Positions 13,033-22,923 are shown, counted from the first letter of the stretch. The stretch is 64,000 nucleotides of DNA from Thioalkalivibrio sulfidiphilus HL-EbGr7 (GCF_000021985.1 NC_011901.1:1550001-1614000); one strand, 5' to 3'. Translations and numbers: made by a program. The notes: generated by a model from the sequence alone, not told the origin.

Positions 13033-14753
13033 AGGCCCTGCGCACCATCAGACGCCGGCAGCCACCCACGGGCGTGGCCCTGCCCCGGGGCGATGTCCTG
13101 GCACGCGTGCTGGCCCTGCGGGGCGTGCTCGATCCGGCCCAGTGTGATTATGGTCTGAAGGGGCTTGCCGCCCCGCATCTGCTCTCTGGCATCGAGCCGG
13201 CCGTGGAGCGGCTCGAGCGTGCCCTGCGCAGTGATGAGCGCATCGTGGTGGTCGGGGACTTCGATGCGGACGGCGCCACCAGCACCGCCGTGGCCCTGCG
13301 GGCGCTCTCCGCACTGGGTGCGCGGGATGTGCATTTTCGGGTGCCCAACCGCTTTGAGTACGGCTACGGGCTGACGCCCGAGATCGTCTCGGTGCTGCGT
13401 CCTCTGGACGCCGGTCTGCTCATCACCGTGGACAACGGCGTCTCGAGCCTGGACGGTGTGGCCGCCGCGCGCCATGCGGGCATGTCGGTGCTGGTGACCG
13501 ACCATCACCTGCCCGGGACATCGCTGCCCGAGGCCGACGCCCTCGTCAACCCGAATCTTCCCGGCGACCCCTTTCCCAGTAAGCACCTGGCCGGGGTGGG
13601 CGTGATCTTCTACGTGATGCTCGCCCTGCGCGCACGCCTGCGGGACAGCGGCTGGTTCGACACCCGCGGCATCGACGAACCCAACCTGGCGGAATTGCTG
13701 GATCTGGTGGCCCTGGGGACCGTGGCCGATGTGGTGCCGCTGGACCAGAACAACCGCATCCTGGTGGAGCAGGGCCTGCGACGCATCCGCGCCGGCGCGG
13801 CGATCCCCGGCATCGGTGCACTCCTGGAGGTGGCGAGGCGAAGCCCGGAGCGCAGCGTCGCCACGGATCTGGGCTTTGCCGTCGGTCCGCGCCTCAATGC
13901 CGCCGGCCGTCTGGACGACATGGCCCTGGGCATTCGCTGTCTGCTCACCGATGACCCGGTCGAGGCCCGTGCCCTGGCGGCCGCCCTGGACGATCTCAAT
14001 GCGGATCGTCGCGACATCGAGGCGCAGATGCAGGCGGAGGCCCTGGCAGGCCTCGAGGCCCTGCCGGTGGACTCCTGGGGGGATCGCTACGGGGTGTGCC
14101 TCTACGAACCCCAGTGGCACCAGGGGGTCATCGGCATCCTGGCCGCGCGCATCCGCGAGCGCATCCACCGCCCGGTGATCGCCTTCGCCGATGCCGGTGA
14201 TGGCCAGATCAAGGGTTCCGCACGCTCCATCCCGGGGCTCCATATCCGCGATGCGCTGGATGACGTGGCCGCGCGCCATCCCGGCCTGATCAGCAAGTTC
14301 GGCGGTCATGCCATGGCGGCAGGCCTGAGCCTGCCGCTGGAAAATCTCCAGGCCTTCAGCGAGGCCTTCGATCACACCGTCGCCGCGCGCGTCTCACCCG
14401 AGGACCTGGAAGGTGTCGTGCACAGCGACGGCGAACTTACACCGGGCGAGATCAGCCTGGACACCGCCACGCGCCTGCGGGATGCCGGTCCCTGGGGTCA
14501 GGGCTTCCCGCCCCCGGTGTTCGACGGGGAATTCGAGATCCTGGATCGACGGGTGCTCAAGGAACGCCACCTGCGCCTGCAACTGCGCCCTGCTCCGGGT
14601 GCACCGCCCATCACCGGCATTGCCTTCAACGTGGACTGGGACGACTGGCCGGAGGCACTGGACCGGGTACGCCTGGCCTACCGGCTGGAGGTCAACGAAT
14701 ACCAGGGCCTGGTCAGCCCCCAGCTGATGATCGAGCACGTGGAGAGGTGCTGA
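13029..14753 (+). CDS. recJ: Single-stranded-DNA-specific exonuclease RecJ
   Basis: This 5'-3' exonuclease acts in recombination and mismatch repair. It has 574 residues (E. coli 577). DHH-family motifs are visible: VVVGDFDADGATST near residue 75, VTDHHLPG near 157 and DHHA1-type GRLDDMALGI and SGSARSI-like segments (KGSARSIPGLH) further on. The ATG at 13029 overlaps the upstream stop. A repeat element immediately follows its stop codon. Confidence 0.96.
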   Translation: MKALRTIRRRQPPTGVALPRGDVLARVLALRGVLDPAQCDYGLKGLAAPHLLSGIEPAVERLERALRSDERIVVVGDFDADGATSTAVALRALSALGARDVHFRVPNRFEYGYGLTPEIVSVLRPLDAGLLITVDNGVSSLDGVAAARHAGMSVLVTDHHLPGTSLPEADALVNPNLPGDPFPSKHLAGVGVIFYVMLALRARLRDSGWFDTRGIDEPNLAELLDLVALGTVADVVPLDQNNRILVEQGLRRIRAGAAIPGIGALLEVARRSPERSVATDLGFAVGPRLNAAGRLDDMALGIRCLLTDDPVEARALAAALDDLNADRRDIEAQMQAEALAGLEALPVDSWGDRYGVCLYEPQWHQGVIGILAARIRERIHRPVIAFADAGDGQIKGSARSIPGLHIRDALDDVAARHPGLISKFGGHAMAAGLSLPLENLQAFSEAFDHTVAARVSPEDLEGVVHSDGELTPGEISLDTATRLRDAGPWGQGFPPPVFDGEFEILDRRVLKERHLRLQLRPAPGAPPITGIAFNVDWDDWPEALDRVRLAYRLEVNEYQGLVSPQLMIEHVERC

Positions 14754-14836
14754 ATTCAATATTCAAAATTCAAAATTCAAACTGTAGAGGCCATGCGAAG
14801 CATCCTTTTTGAATGTTGAACTTTGAATCTTGAATT
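14752..14836. repeat. Word-repeat inverted element (TTCAAAA type) between recJ and prfB
   Basis: The left arm (14752-14781) is built from an 8-base word close to ATTCAAAA. The right arm (14806-14836) repeats TTTGAAT-type words, the inverse. The same words form the element at 38238-38357. It is strongly AT-rich and separates recJ from the prfB ribosome-binding region. Confidence 0.75.
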
Positions 14837-14908
14837 GCCTCCCGCCCTTAATCGCGGGAGGCACTTTCGTGTACAATTGCGCGCTTTTCCGACCCGGACA
14901 GACCATCC

Positions 14909-16004
14909 ATGGAACTCAATCCGCTTTACACCCAGATCGACGATCTGCAAGGCCGCGTGGACGCCTTGAGGGGGTATCTTTGACTACGATGCCAAGCGTG
15001 AACGCCTGGAGGAAGTGAGTCGGGAACTGGAAGACCCCAACGTCTGGAACAACCCCGAGAAGGCCCAGGAACTGGGCCGCGAGCGCTCCCGCCTGGAGGA
15101 GGTGGTGCTGCTCATCTCCCGCATGGACAAGGCCCTGGGCGATACCCGGGACCTGCTGGACATGGCCGCGGAGGAAGACGATGCCGAGACCGTGAGCGCG
15201 GTGGAGGCGGATCTCGCGAACTACGAGAACGACGTGGCGCAGCTGGAATTCCGGCGCATGTTCTCCGGCGAGATGGACGAGAACAACGCCTACATGGACA
15301 TCCAGGCCGGCTCCGGCGGTACCGAGGCCCAGGACTGGGCCAACATGCTGTTGCGCATGTACCTGCGCTGGGGTGAGCGGCGCGGCTTCAAGACCGAACT
15401 GATGGAGGTCTCCGAGGGCGAGGTGGCCGGCATCAAGAGCGCGACCATCAAGTTCGAGGGCCCCTATGCCTACGGCTGGCTGCGCACCGAGACCGGCGTG
15501 CACCGCCTGGTGCGCAAGTCCCCCTTCGATTCCGGCAACCGGCGCCACACCTCGTTCGCCGCCGTGTTCGTCTCTCCCGAGGTGGACGACAGCATCGAGA
15601 TCGAGATCAACCCGGCAGACCTGCGGGTGGACACCTACCGGGCCAGCGGCGCGGGCGGTCAGCACGTGAACCGGACCGAGTCCGCCATCCGCATCACCCA
15701 CATGCCCAGCGGCGTGGTGGTGGCCTGCCAGGCGGACCGTTCCCAGCACAAGAACCGGGACACGGCCATGAAGCAGCTCAAGGCCAAGCTCTACGAGCTG
15801 GAGCTGCAGAAGCAGAACGCCGCCAAGCAGGCCCTGGAGGACACCAAGTCCGACATCGGCTGGGGGAGCCAGATCCGCTCCTACGTGCTGGACCAGTCGC
15901 GCATCAAGGACCTGCGTACCGGCGTGGAAGTGGGTAATACACAGGCGGTGCTGGATGGCGACCTGGATCAGTTCATCGAGGCCTCGCTGAAGAGCGGACT
16001 TTGA
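14909..16004 (+). CDS. prfB: Peptide chain release factor 2 with programmed +1 frameshift
   Basis: RF2 releases peptides at UGA and UAA. The first 24 codons (14909-14980) end in AGG GGG TAT CTT and then TGA (14981-14983). Translation continues in the +1 frame from GAC at 14982. The slippery CTT-TGA-C and the upstream AGGGGG internal Shine-Dalgarno match the classic RF2 autoregulatory site. The joined product is 364 residues (E. coli 365), with the SPF codon-recognition tripeptide (KSPFDSGN) and the GGQ motif ([12 protein letters not shown]). An unspliced reading would wrongly start at 15015. Confidence 0.97.
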
Positions 16005-16008
16005 TGAA

Positions 16009-16062
16009 GTGGGAAGGGTGAATCGGGAAGTGGGAATGAAGGGCGAAAGGCGAAAGGCGGAA
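16009..16062. repeat. Single-arm word repeat between prfB and lysS
   Basis: It holds purine-rich words of the form GTGGGAA and GGCGAAA, each repeated two to three times. No inverted copy follows, so this looks like half of one of the window's inverted elements. Its words resemble the arm at 61847-61880. Confidence 0.55.
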
Positions 16063-16067
16063 CACCA

Positions 16068-17567
16068 ATGACTGATCAAGAACAGGGCCAGGAAGAACAC
16101 AAGCTGATCGCGCAGCGCCGGGAGAAGCTCACGAAACTGCGCGAGCGCGGCGTGGCGTTTCCCAACGACTTCCGCCGCAATGTCATGTCCGGCGAGCTGC
16201 ACGCGGAGTACGACGCCAAGCCCGCCGAGTTCTTCGAGCAGAACGCCATCCGGGTGTCGGTGGCCGGGCGCATGATGGCCAAGCGCATCATGGGCAAGGC
16301 GAGCTTCACCCAGATCCTGGACATGTCCGGCCGCATCCAGCTGTTCATCCAGAGGGACAGCCTGCCGGACGGCGCCTATTCCGACTTCAAGACTTGGGAC
16401 GTGGGCGACATCCTGGGCGCCGAGGGCACCCTGTTCAAGACCAAGACCGGCGAACTCACCGTCAACGTGGACAGCCTGCGCCTGCTCACCAAGTCCCTGC
16501 GCCCGCTGCCGGAGAAATTCCACGGTCTCTCCGATACCGAGACCCGTTACCGGCAGCGTTACGTGGATCTGATCATGAACGAGCCGGTGCGTGAGACCTT
16601 CCGCACCCGCACCCGGGTGATCCAGTTCATCCGCCAGTTCCTGGATCAGCGTGGCTTCCTGGAGGTGGAGACCCCCATGATGCAGGCCATTCCCGGCGGC
16701 GCCACCGCGCGTCCTTTCGCCACCCATCATCACGCCCTGGACATGCAGCTGTTCCTGCGCATCGCGCCGGAACTGTATCTGAAGCGCCTGGTGGTGGGCG
16801 GCTTCGAGCGGGTCTACGAGATCAACCGCAATTTCAGGAACGAGGGCCTCTCCACCCGGCACAACCCCGAGTTCACCATGGTGGAGTTCTACGAGGCCTA
16901 CGCCAACTACCACGACCTGATGGATCTGACCGAGGACCTGTTGCGGGATCTGACCCTGGAAGTCCTTGGCAGCACCCAGGTCCACTACCAGGGCGAGACT
17001 TATGACTTCGAGCGACCCTTCACGCGCATGACCGTGAAGGAATCGATCCTGCAGCACAACCCGGACGTGAGCGAGGCGGAGCTGGCGGACCTGGAACGGG
17101 CCCGGGCCGTGGCCCAGAGGCTGGGAATCCCGCTCAAGGACAGCTATGGCCTCGGCAAGGTGTGGATCGAGATCTTCGAGAAGACCGTGGAGGGCAATCT
17201 GAAGGATCCCACCTTCATCACCGCCTATCCCACCGAGGTCTCGCCGCTGGCCCGGCGCAACGATGAAGACCCCTTCGTCACCGACCGTTTCGAGTTCTTC
17301 GTGGGCGGGCGCGAGATCGCCAACGGCTTCTCGGAGCTAAACGACTACGAGGACCAGGCGGAGCGTTTCCGCAAGCAGGTGCAGGAGAAGGAGGCGGGCG
17401 ACGACGAGGCCATGCACTTCGACGCCGACTACCTGCGCGCCCTGGAACACGGCATGCCCCCCACCGCCGGCGAGGGCATCGGCATCGACCGCCTGGTCAT
17501 GCTGCTCACCGACAGCCCGTCCATCCGCGACGTGCTGCTGTTCCCGCACATGCGACCGGAATCCTGA
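16068..17567 (+). CDS. lysS: Lysyl-tRNA synthetase (class II)
   Basis: It has 499 residues (E. coli 505). The N-terminal OB-fold anticodon domain (about 55-150, [15 protein letters not shown]) is followed by the class II core with motif 2 ([18 protein letters not shown]) and motif 3 ([12 protein letters not shown]). It charges tRNA-Lys. The prfB-lysS pairing is conserved in E. coli and relatives. The start ATG at 16068 is close behind a repeat arm, so the ribosome binding site (GGCGGA) is weak. Confidence 0.96.
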   Translation: MTDQEQGQEEHKLIAQRREKLTKLRERGVAFPNDFRRNVMSGELHAEYDAKPAEFFEQNAIRVSVAGRMMAKRIMGKASFTQILDMSGRIQLFIQRDSLPDGAYSDFKTWDVGDILGAEGTLFKTKTGELTVNVDSLRLLTKSLRPLPEKFHGLSDTETRYRQRYVDLIMNEPVRETFRTRTRVIQFIRQFLDQRGFLEVETPMMQAIPGGATARPFATHHHALDMQLFLRIAPELYLKRLVVGGFERVYEINRNFRNEGLSTRHNPEFTMVEFYEAYANYHDLMDLTEDLLRDLTLEVLGSTQVHYQGETYDFERPFTRMTVKESILQHNPDVSEAELADLERARAVAQRLGIPLKDSYGLGKVWIEIFEKTVEGNLKDPTFITAYPTEVSPLARRNDEDPFVTDRFEFFVGGREIANGFSELNDYEDQAERFRKQVQEKEAGDDEAMHFDADYLRALEHGMPPTAGEGIGIDRLVMLLTDSPSIRDVLLFPHMRPES

Positions 17568-17580
17568 AGGGCGTTGGGGA

Positions 17581-17778
17581 TCCGCGAATGAACGCGAATC
17601 AACGCTAATCAGATGATCTGGAGAAAAAGCGGACCGCGAAGGACGCGAAGGTCTGCGCAGAGGTCGCTAAGGCTTTTGTTGAAAAAGCATTTACCTTGCG
17701 CCCTTTGAGCATACCTTCGCGTCCTTTGCGGTCCCGCTCTTGAACTTGCATTTGCGTTAATTCGCGTTCATTCGCGGA
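17581..17778. repeat. Nested pair of word-repeat inverted elements after lysS
   Basis: The outer arms are 17581-17610 (words like AATGAACGCGAATCAACGC) and the inverse at 17751-17778. Inside, a second inverted pair with different words (CGCGAAGGACGCGAAGGT) lies at 17629-17652 with its inverse at 17712-17736. The outer arms share words with the element at 3446-3526. The inner pair resembles 640-696. The nesting suggests one element entered or grew inside another. Nothing else is visible between lysS and the small gene at 17786. Confidence 0.75.
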
Positions 17779-17785
17779 CCGCCTT

Positions 17786-17941
17786 TCAGACCAGCCGCAG
17801 GTACCCCGCGATCACCAGCACCGTCATCACCGCGCCGACGATGTAGAGGATGTTGGACAGGCGCTTGTTGTTGGGGCGGCTGAAGAATGCCGCCCAGAAG
17901 GCCAGCAGGATCAGGACGACCAGGAAGAACAGGAAGCGCAT
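17786..17941 (-). CDS. Small single- or double-pass membrane protein (51 residues)
   Basis: Translating the minus strand from the ATG at 17941 gives 51 residues beginning MRFLFFLVVLILLAFWAAFF. A short basic loop (SRPNNKRLSN) and a second hydrophobic stretch (ILYIVGAVMTVLVIAGYLRLV) follow. Its ATG shares one base with the ygfZ stop (TGATG), a classic coupling arrangement. It is too short for common gene thresholds. It may be a conserved small inner-membrane protein; I do not recognise a family. Function unknown. Confidence 0.7.
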   Translation of the reverse strand: MRFLFFLVVLILLAFWAAFFSRPNNKRLSNILYIVGAVMTVLVIAGYLRLV

Positions 17942-19005
17942 CAGGAGGCCGCCGCCATTTCGAAGGAGTAGGGCAGGGTTTCCAGACTCACCGCCGGATG
18001 CTTCTCACCAGCCAGGTGCAGACCGCCGGCCTCGGCGGCGGCGATCTGCAGGACCGCGAGGGCCATGACCTTGCCGTCCGGGTGCAGCTGGGCGTCCACG
18101 ATCCGGCCCGCGGCCTGATCCTCTTCGGTCTCGCCGCCACCGGCGCCCAGGATCTCGGTGCCCGGGGCCGGGGGTTGGTCGGTGTCGATGGTGACCCGAT
18201 ACATGCGCCGCTTGAGCTTGCCCAGGTAGTGCATGCGTGCCACCACCTCCTGACCCGGGTAGCAGCCCTTCTTGAAGCTCACCCCGCCGATCAGCTGCAT
18301 GTTGGCCATCTGGGGCACGAAGGCCTCGCTGGTGGCCGGCGTGACGTTGGGAATGCCCGCCAGGATATCCAGCAGGGCCCAGGGTCCGGCACCCACCGGG
18401 GCGCAGCGCACGTTGAGCTTGTTCCAGAGCTGCTTCATGGCCTCCAACTCCCCGTAGAGTTCGAAACGTGGGTGGGGGCCGGGCACCCGGATGGCGGTGA
18501 TGTCGTTGTGATGGAGCACGTCGTTGACGGCCGAGGGCACGTCGCCCAGGGCGGTTTGGAGTTCCTCCACGGCCCGGGGTCCGGACAGGCCGATGCGTAC
18601 CAGGGCGTCGTCGGCATCCTCCAGGGTCACCTTGGATCGGAGCACGAACATGCGCAGGCGCTTCAGGACAGACTCCACCATGGCCCGCGGCATGCGCAGG
18701 TAGTAGCTCTCGCCCCGACGGAAGACCCGGAAGTTCGCCAGCATGCGGCCCTTGGGGGTGCAGTAGCTGTTCAGATGGCTATGGGCGGAGGCCAGACCCA
18801 GCACGTCGTTGCTGAATTGCCCCTGGAGGAAACTGCCCGCCTCTTCGCCGTAGGCGACGATCAGGCCCTGGTGGGACAGGTCGCAGATGACATCCCCGCT
18901 CACCACCACCCGGCGTTCACGTTCGGCGTTGCCGAAGTCCGCCACCGAGCCGTTGTCGAATTCGGCGCCCGCATCCACGAGGAAGTCTTTCCACTCGGGT
19001 TTCAT
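17941..19005 (-). CDS. ygfZ: Folate-binding protein YgfZ (iron-sulfur protein maturation or repair)
   Basis: It has 354 residues. The signature KKGCYPGQEVVARMHYLG near residue 250 marks YgfZ/IBA57-type proteins of the GcvT fold. These need folate and a reactive Cys and help make or repair certain iron-sulfur enzymes. The start ATG at 19005 is divergent from sdhCDA, whose SdhB partner is an iron-sulfur protein; co-location is suggestive only. It is followed by the small membrane protein gene with a one-base overlap. Confidence 0.9.
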   Translation of the reverse strand: MKPEWKDFLVDAGAEFDNGSVADFGNAERERRVVVSGDVICDLSHQGLIVAYGEEAGSFLQGQFSNDVLGLASAHSHLNSYCTPKGRMLANFRVFRRGESYYLRMPRAMVESVLKRLRMFVLRSKVTLEDADDALVRIGLSGPRAVEELQTALGDVPSAVNDVLHHNDITAIRVPGPHPRFELYGELEAMKQLWNKLNVRCAPVGAGPWALLDILAGIPNVTPATSEAFVPQMANMQLIGGVSFKKGCYPGQEVVARMHYLGKLKRRMYRVTIDTDQPPAPGTEILGAGGGETEEDQAAGRIVDAQLHPDGKVMALAVLQIAAAEAGGLHLAGEKHPAVSLETLPYSFEMAAAS

Positions 19006-19060
19006 GGTTTCTCCAGGGTGATTGAACTAAGCTCGGCCATATTAGACCAAACCCAAAAAT

Positions 19061-19108
19061 GCTGTCAGCAGGCTGACAGCATGCAAAAATACAGCTAATC
19101 TAGATGAC
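19061..19108 (+). promoter_or_regulatory. sdhC promoter with overlapping palindrome
   Basis: CTGACA (19073-19078), a 17-base spacer and TAATCT (19096-19101) form a good sigma-70 promoter about 90 bases before sdhC. A perfect inverted repeat, GCTGTCAGC-AG-GCTGACAGC (19061-19080), covers the -35 box and looks like an operator. It also lies in the ygfZ upstream region. The downstream sequence ATCTAGATGAC (19098-19108) recurs before the TRAP operon at 24083-24093. Confidence 0.6.
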
Positions 19109-19193
19109 TGGTGCGTTGCACCATCGTGCCCTGACACGCCGATTGGTTGACCACCAGACAAGAATAAAATTCATCGTCCAGAGGAGTCTCCGC

Positions 19194-19574
19194 ATGCGCC
19201 GTGAAGGTCGGCCTGTGTTCCTGAATCTGCTCAAGATTCGGCTCCCTGTCCCGGGCGTGGCCTCCATCGCCCACCGCATCAGCGGCGTGCTGCTGTTCCT
19301 GGCCATCCCCCTGTTCCTGTTCATCTTCCAGCGATCCCTGCAGGGCGAGGCGGGCTATGCCGAGGCCCTGGCCCTCCTCAGACACCCGCTGGTGATGCTC
19401 ATCAGCCTGGTGCTGCTGTGGAGCCTGCTGCACCACTGGCTGGCCGGGATCCGCTACCTGCTGATCGACGTGGACGTGGGCGTGGAACGCACCGCGGCAC
19501 GCAAGAGTGCCTGGACGGTGCTGATACTGGCACCGGTGCTCACGGTCATCATCCTGGGAGTGCTCTGGCTATGA
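19194..19574 (+). CDS. sdhC: Succinate dehydrogenase cytochrome b556 subunit
   Basis: This is a 126-residue membrane anchor with three hydrophobic helices. The family motif HRISGVLLF near residue 28 and the haem-ligand region LHHWLAGIRYLLID near 83 are present. With SdhD it binds haem b and ubiquinone. The ATG at 19194 follows GAGGAG. Its TGA overlaps the sdhD ATG (ATGA). Confidence 0.93.
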   Translation: MRREGRPVFLNLLKIRLPVPGVASIAHRISGVLLFLAIPLFLFIFQRSLQGEAGYAEALALLRHPLVMLISLVLLWSLLHHWLAGIRYLLIDVDVGVERTAARKSAWTVLILAPVLTVIILGVLWL

Positions 19575-19918
19575 GGGGTGGCATGAGTGGCATGGGGGCA
19601 TGGTTGTGGCAGCGCCTGACGGCCCTGTACCTGGGCGTCTACATCCTGGTGCTGCTGCTGGCACTGGTACTCAGCGGCGGACCTTCCGCCGGGGCATGGC
19701 AGGGCTGGATGACCCATCCCGGGGCGCTGCTGGCCTCGGCCCTGTTCCTGGGCGCCTGGCTCATGCACGCCTGGATCGGCCTGCGTGACGTGGTGGTCGA
19801 TTACGTGCATCCCTTCGGCGCCCGGGTCACGGTCCTGGTGGCGGTGGCACTGTTCCTCCTGAGCTGCGGGATCTGGGGCACCTTCATACTCATTCAGGCG
19901 GCATCCTCATGGGCGTAA
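19571..19918 (+). CDS. sdhD: Succinate dehydrogenase hydrophobic anchor subunit
   Basis: It has 115 residues and three predicted membrane helices. The segment [14 protein letters not shown] near residue 70 contains the conserved His that can ligate haem b. The ATG at 19571 overlaps sdhC by four bases. A second ATG at 19583 is possible. It overlaps sdhA by 10 bases. Confidence 0.9.
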   Translation: MRGGMSGMGAWLWQRLTALYLGVYILVLLLALVLSGGPSAGAWQGWMTHPGALLASALFLGAWLMHAWIGLRDVVVDYVHPFGARVTVLVAVALFLLSCGIWGTFILIQAASSWA

Positions 19919-21672
19919 CGGTTCGCAAGTTCGACGCACTCATCATCGGCGCCGGCGGCGCCGGCCTGCGCGCGGCCCTGCAGCTGGCCAACGCCGAGGC
20001 CAGCGTGGCGGTGGTCTCCAAGGTCTTTCCCACCCGCTCCCACACCGTGGCGGCCCAGGGGGGCGTGAATGCCGCCCTGGCCAACGTGCTGCCGGACAGC
20101 TGGCACTGGCACATGTACGACACGGTCAAGGGCAGCGACTGGCTGGGCGACCAGGACGCCATCGAGTACATGTGCCGGGCGGCACCCAAGGTGGTCTACG
20201 AGCTGGAGCACTTCGGCGTGCCGTTCTCGCGCCTGGACAACGGCAACATCTACCAGCGGGCCTTCGGCGGCCAGAGCCAGCACTTCGGAAAGGAGCAGGC
20301 GGCACGCACCTGCGCGGCTGCGGACCGCACCGGCCACGCCATCCTGCACAGCCTCTACCAGCAGAATATCCGCGCCAAGACCCATTTTTTCGACGAATAC
20401 TTTGCCGTGGACCTGCTCAAGGACGAGGAGGGCTATGTGCTCGGCGCGCTGGCCTTCGAGATCCTCACCGGCGAGCCCATCGTCATCGAGGCCAAGACCA
20501 CGCTGCTGGCCACCGGCGGCGTGGGCCAGCTGTTCCGCACCTGCACCAACGCCCTGATCAACACCGGCGATGGCATGAGCATGGCCCTGCGCGCGGGCAT
20601 CCCGCTGCAGGACATGGAGTTCTTCCAGTTCCACCCCACGGGCATCGCCGGGCGCGGCATGCTGATCACCGAGGGCGCCCGGGGTGAGGGCGGCTATCTG
20701 CTCAACGCCGATGGCGAGCGCTTCATGGAGCGCTACGCGCCCAACGCCAAGGACCTGGCCAGCCGCGACGTGGTGAGCCGCGCGATCTACACGGAGGTGA
20801 AGGAGGGCAGGGGTTGCGGACCGGAGAAGGACTATGTGCTGCTGCAGCTGACCCACCTGGGCCGGGACAAGATCATGCAGCGACTGCCGGGCATCCGGGA
20901 AACCTGCATCACCTTCCTGGGACTCGATCCCATCGATCACCCCATCCCCATCTACCCGACCGCCCACTACACCATGGGTGGCATCCCCACCAACCGTTTC
21001 GGGCAGGTGGTGGTGCCGGTCAAGGACACGCCGGAGGATCCGGTGCCGGGGCTGTATGCGGCGGGTGAGGCGGCCTGTGTCTCGGTCCACGGCGCAAACC
21101 GCCTGGGCGGGAATTCCCTGCTGGACATCCTGGTGTTCGGCCGCGCCGCGGCCAATCACATCATCGACGTGCTCGAGCACAACCGTTATCACCGTCCCCT
21201 GCATCAACCCGCCGTGGATGCGGCCCTGGAGCGCTTCCACCGCTGGGACCGCAAGGGCGACGGCGAGCACGTGGACCAGCTGCGACAGGAACTGCGCAAG
21301 GTCATGGAGGCCCACTGCGGTGTGTTCCGGACCGAAGAGGTCATGGCCGAGGGCGTGGCCAAGGTCAAGGCCATCGCCGAGCGGGTCAAGGACGCGGTGC
21401 TGCGGGATCACAGCAAGGTCTTCAACACCGCCCGTGTGGAGGCCATGGAGCTGGAAAACCTGGTGGACTGCGCGCTGGCCACGGTGCAATCGGCCCTCGG
21501 GCGCAAGGAAAGCCGCGGCGCCCACTCGCGCATCGACTATCCCGATCGCGACGACACCCACTGGCTCAAGCACACCCTGTACTTCAAGCACAGCGACAGC
21601 CTGGATTACAAACCGGTGCGCACCAAGCCCATGACCGTCGAGAGCTTCCCGCCCAAGGTTCGGGTGTACTGA
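19909..21672 (+). CDS. sdhA: Succinate dehydrogenase flavoprotein subunit
   Basis: It has 587 residues (E. coli 588). The FAD dinucleotide-binding site is at the N-terminus ([14 protein letters not shown]). The His for covalent FAD attachment lies in [15 protein letters not shown]. Catalytic regions include [20 protein letters not shown] and the C-terminal RSRGAHSR-like segment ([11 protein letters not shown]). It oxidises succinate to fumarate on the cytoplasmic face of the membrane. sdhB does not follow; it lies at 36383. Confidence 0.96.
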   Translation: MGVTVRKFDALIIGAGGAGLRAALQLANAEASVAVVSKVFPTRSHTVAAQGGVNAALANVLPDSWHWHMYDTVKGSDWLGDQDAIEYMCRAAPKVVYELEHFGVPFSRLDNGNIYQRAFGGQSQHFGKEQAARTCAAADRTGHAILHSLYQQNIRAKTHFFDEYFAVDLLKDEEGYVLGALAFEILTGEPIVIEAKTTLLATGGVGQLFRTCTNALINTGDGMSMALRAGIPLQDMEFFQFHPTGIAGRGMLITEGARGEGGYLLNADGERFMERYAPNAKDLASRDVVSRAIYTEVKEGRGCGPEKDYVLLQLTHLGRDKIMQRLPGIRETCITFLGLDPIDHPIPIYPTAHYTMGGIPTNRFGQVVVPVKDTPEDPVPGLYAAGEAACVSVHGANRLGGNSLLDILVFGRAAANHIIDVLEHNRYHRPLHQPAVDAALERFHRWDRKGDGEHVDQLRQELRKVMEAHCGVFRTEEVMAEGVAKVKAIAERVKDAVLRDHSKVFNTARVEAMELENLVDCALATVQSALGRKESRGAHSRIDYPDRDDTHWLKHTLYFKHSDSLDYKPVRTKPMTVESFPPKVRVY

Positions 21673-21687
21673 TTCATCATGGGTGAC

Positions 21688-21717
21688 CGGGTTCCTGTTC
21701 GAACAGGGACCCGGTCT
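21688..21717 (+). terminator. Hairpin after sdhA
   Basis: CCGGGTTCCTGTTCGAACAG and its complement (GGGACCCGG) can form a stem just after sdhA, with only a weak T-rich tail (TCTGTCTC). It supports the sdhCDA transcript ending here without sdhB. The rest of the gap to 21953 shows no gene. Confidence 0.5.
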
Positions 21718-21953
21718 GTCTCAAGCGATTCTGTAAAATATTCCGTCGTTTCATCCCGTTGAATTGCCTGTGCATTTTTGATCTGACTCAATGGCATTGT
21801 TGAGTCATTGATCTATGCTTTGAGTAGTCATGCAAGGATTGAACATCTGTGTCTCTGTCGTGTCACAGGCAGGGCAGGTGATGTGCACGGAAAGACTCGA
21901 TGCCCATGTCATCGCACACCCGCAACGAACACCCATCCCGCAAGGAGACAACA

Positions 21954-22637
21954 ATGAAGAAGAAACTCATACAAGTGACTGCAGGTCTGGGCTGCATGCT
22001 TGCAGCCGGTCTGCTGGTCCAGGCCCATGCCCATTCGGGTCGTGAAGACATCCAGGGCACGGCCGGCTATGTGGTCGATGCCCGAGGCCACGTGGTGCGC
22101 AACGCCGCCGGTGATTGCTGGCGCACCATCCACTGGACCAAGGAACTGGCCGTCAAGGGCTGCGACCCGCACCTGTTCCCCGAGCGCGCTGAAGCACCGC
22201 CTCCGCCCCCGCCCGCCGCACCGGCCCCGGCTCCGGCTCCGCCGCCCCCGCCGCCCCGCCAGGTGGAAGAGACCCGTACCCTGGGTGCGGCCGCCCTGTT
22301 CGCCATCAACAGTGCGGCCATCAGTCCCCAGGGCAGGGCGGAGCTGGATCAGCTGGTGAGCGATCTTGCCCGCCTGGATAACGTCCAGAACATCCATGTG
22401 GTGGGCCACACCGACAACACCGGCGCTGCCGACTACAACATGGACTTGTCCAAGCGTCGTGCCGAGAGTGTGAAGGCCTACCTGGTGGAGAAGGGCATCC
22501 GTGCCGACCTGATCACCACCGAGGGCCGGGGCATCACCCAGCCGGTGGCCAGCAACGCCACCACGGAAGGTCGTGCCCAGAACCGTCGCGTGGAGATCAC
22601 CATCCGCGGCACCGAGACCGTCACCGTGCCACGCTGA
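21954..22637 (+). CDS. OmpA-family outer-membrane / peptidoglycan-binding protein
   Basis: It has 227 residues. A signal peptide (about 1-24) is followed by a short N-terminal region with two cysteines (GDCWRTIHW and GCDPHLF), a proline/alanine-rich linker near 80-105 and a C-terminal OmpA domain. The domain includes VVGHTDNTGAADYN and the late NRRVEI motif, which bind peptidoglycan. No beta-barrel is present, so it is a periplasmic wall-binding protein rather than a full porin. The ATG at 21954 follows AAGGAG. A strong terminator follows. Confidence 0.88.
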   Translation: MKKKLIQVTAGLGCMLAAGLLVQAHAHSGREDIQGTAGYVVDARGHVVRNAAGDCWRTIHWTKELAVKGCDPHLFPERAEAPPPPPPAAPAPAPAPPPPPPRQVEETRTLGAAALFAINSAAISPQGRAELDQLVSDLARLDNVQNIHVVGHTDNTGAADYNMDLSKRRAESVKAYLVEKGIRADLITTEGRGITQPVASNATTEGRAQNRRVEITIRGTETVTVPR

Positions 22638-22666
22638 GGGATCTGCCAGGCACTTTGCCAGGCCTG

Positions 22667-22712
22667 AAGGCCGCTGCCGGAGAAATCATCCTCCGGCAGC
22701 GGCCTTCTTCAG
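22667..22712 (+). terminator. Terminator after the OmpA-like gene
   Basis: AAGGCCGCTGCCGGAG pairs with CTCCGGCAGCGGCCTT around a 7-10-base loop, followed by CTTCTT. The long perfect stem at the right distance from the stop makes it convincing despite the poor T-run. The rest of the gap to 22923 shows no gene. Confidence 0.8.
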
Positions 22713-22923
22713 TTCCGGCTGCTGTATTCATCGGCCCCCTGCGGCATCTGCAACAGGATTACGGTCCCACGCGCTGTGCCCAGGGCTGGCATCCGCGGCA
22801 CGAGGCTCAGTAAGATGCCAGCCACTGCGTTGTTACGCCGCGCCTGATCACAACTGGCCGCCTGCGGGTGGAACGGCGCGACCTCAATGCCCGGAATGCC
22901 GGGCCCTTTCCCCGGAGCGCGTC

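Noticed and set aside
15015-16004. prfB as a normal gene starting at 15015
   Set aside because: The real N-terminus lies upstream at 14909 and is joined by the +1 frameshift site.
22573-22923. N-terminal extension of the MFS transporter
   Set aside because: It overlaps the end of the OmpA-like gene and its terminator and is not hydrophobic like a transporter start.
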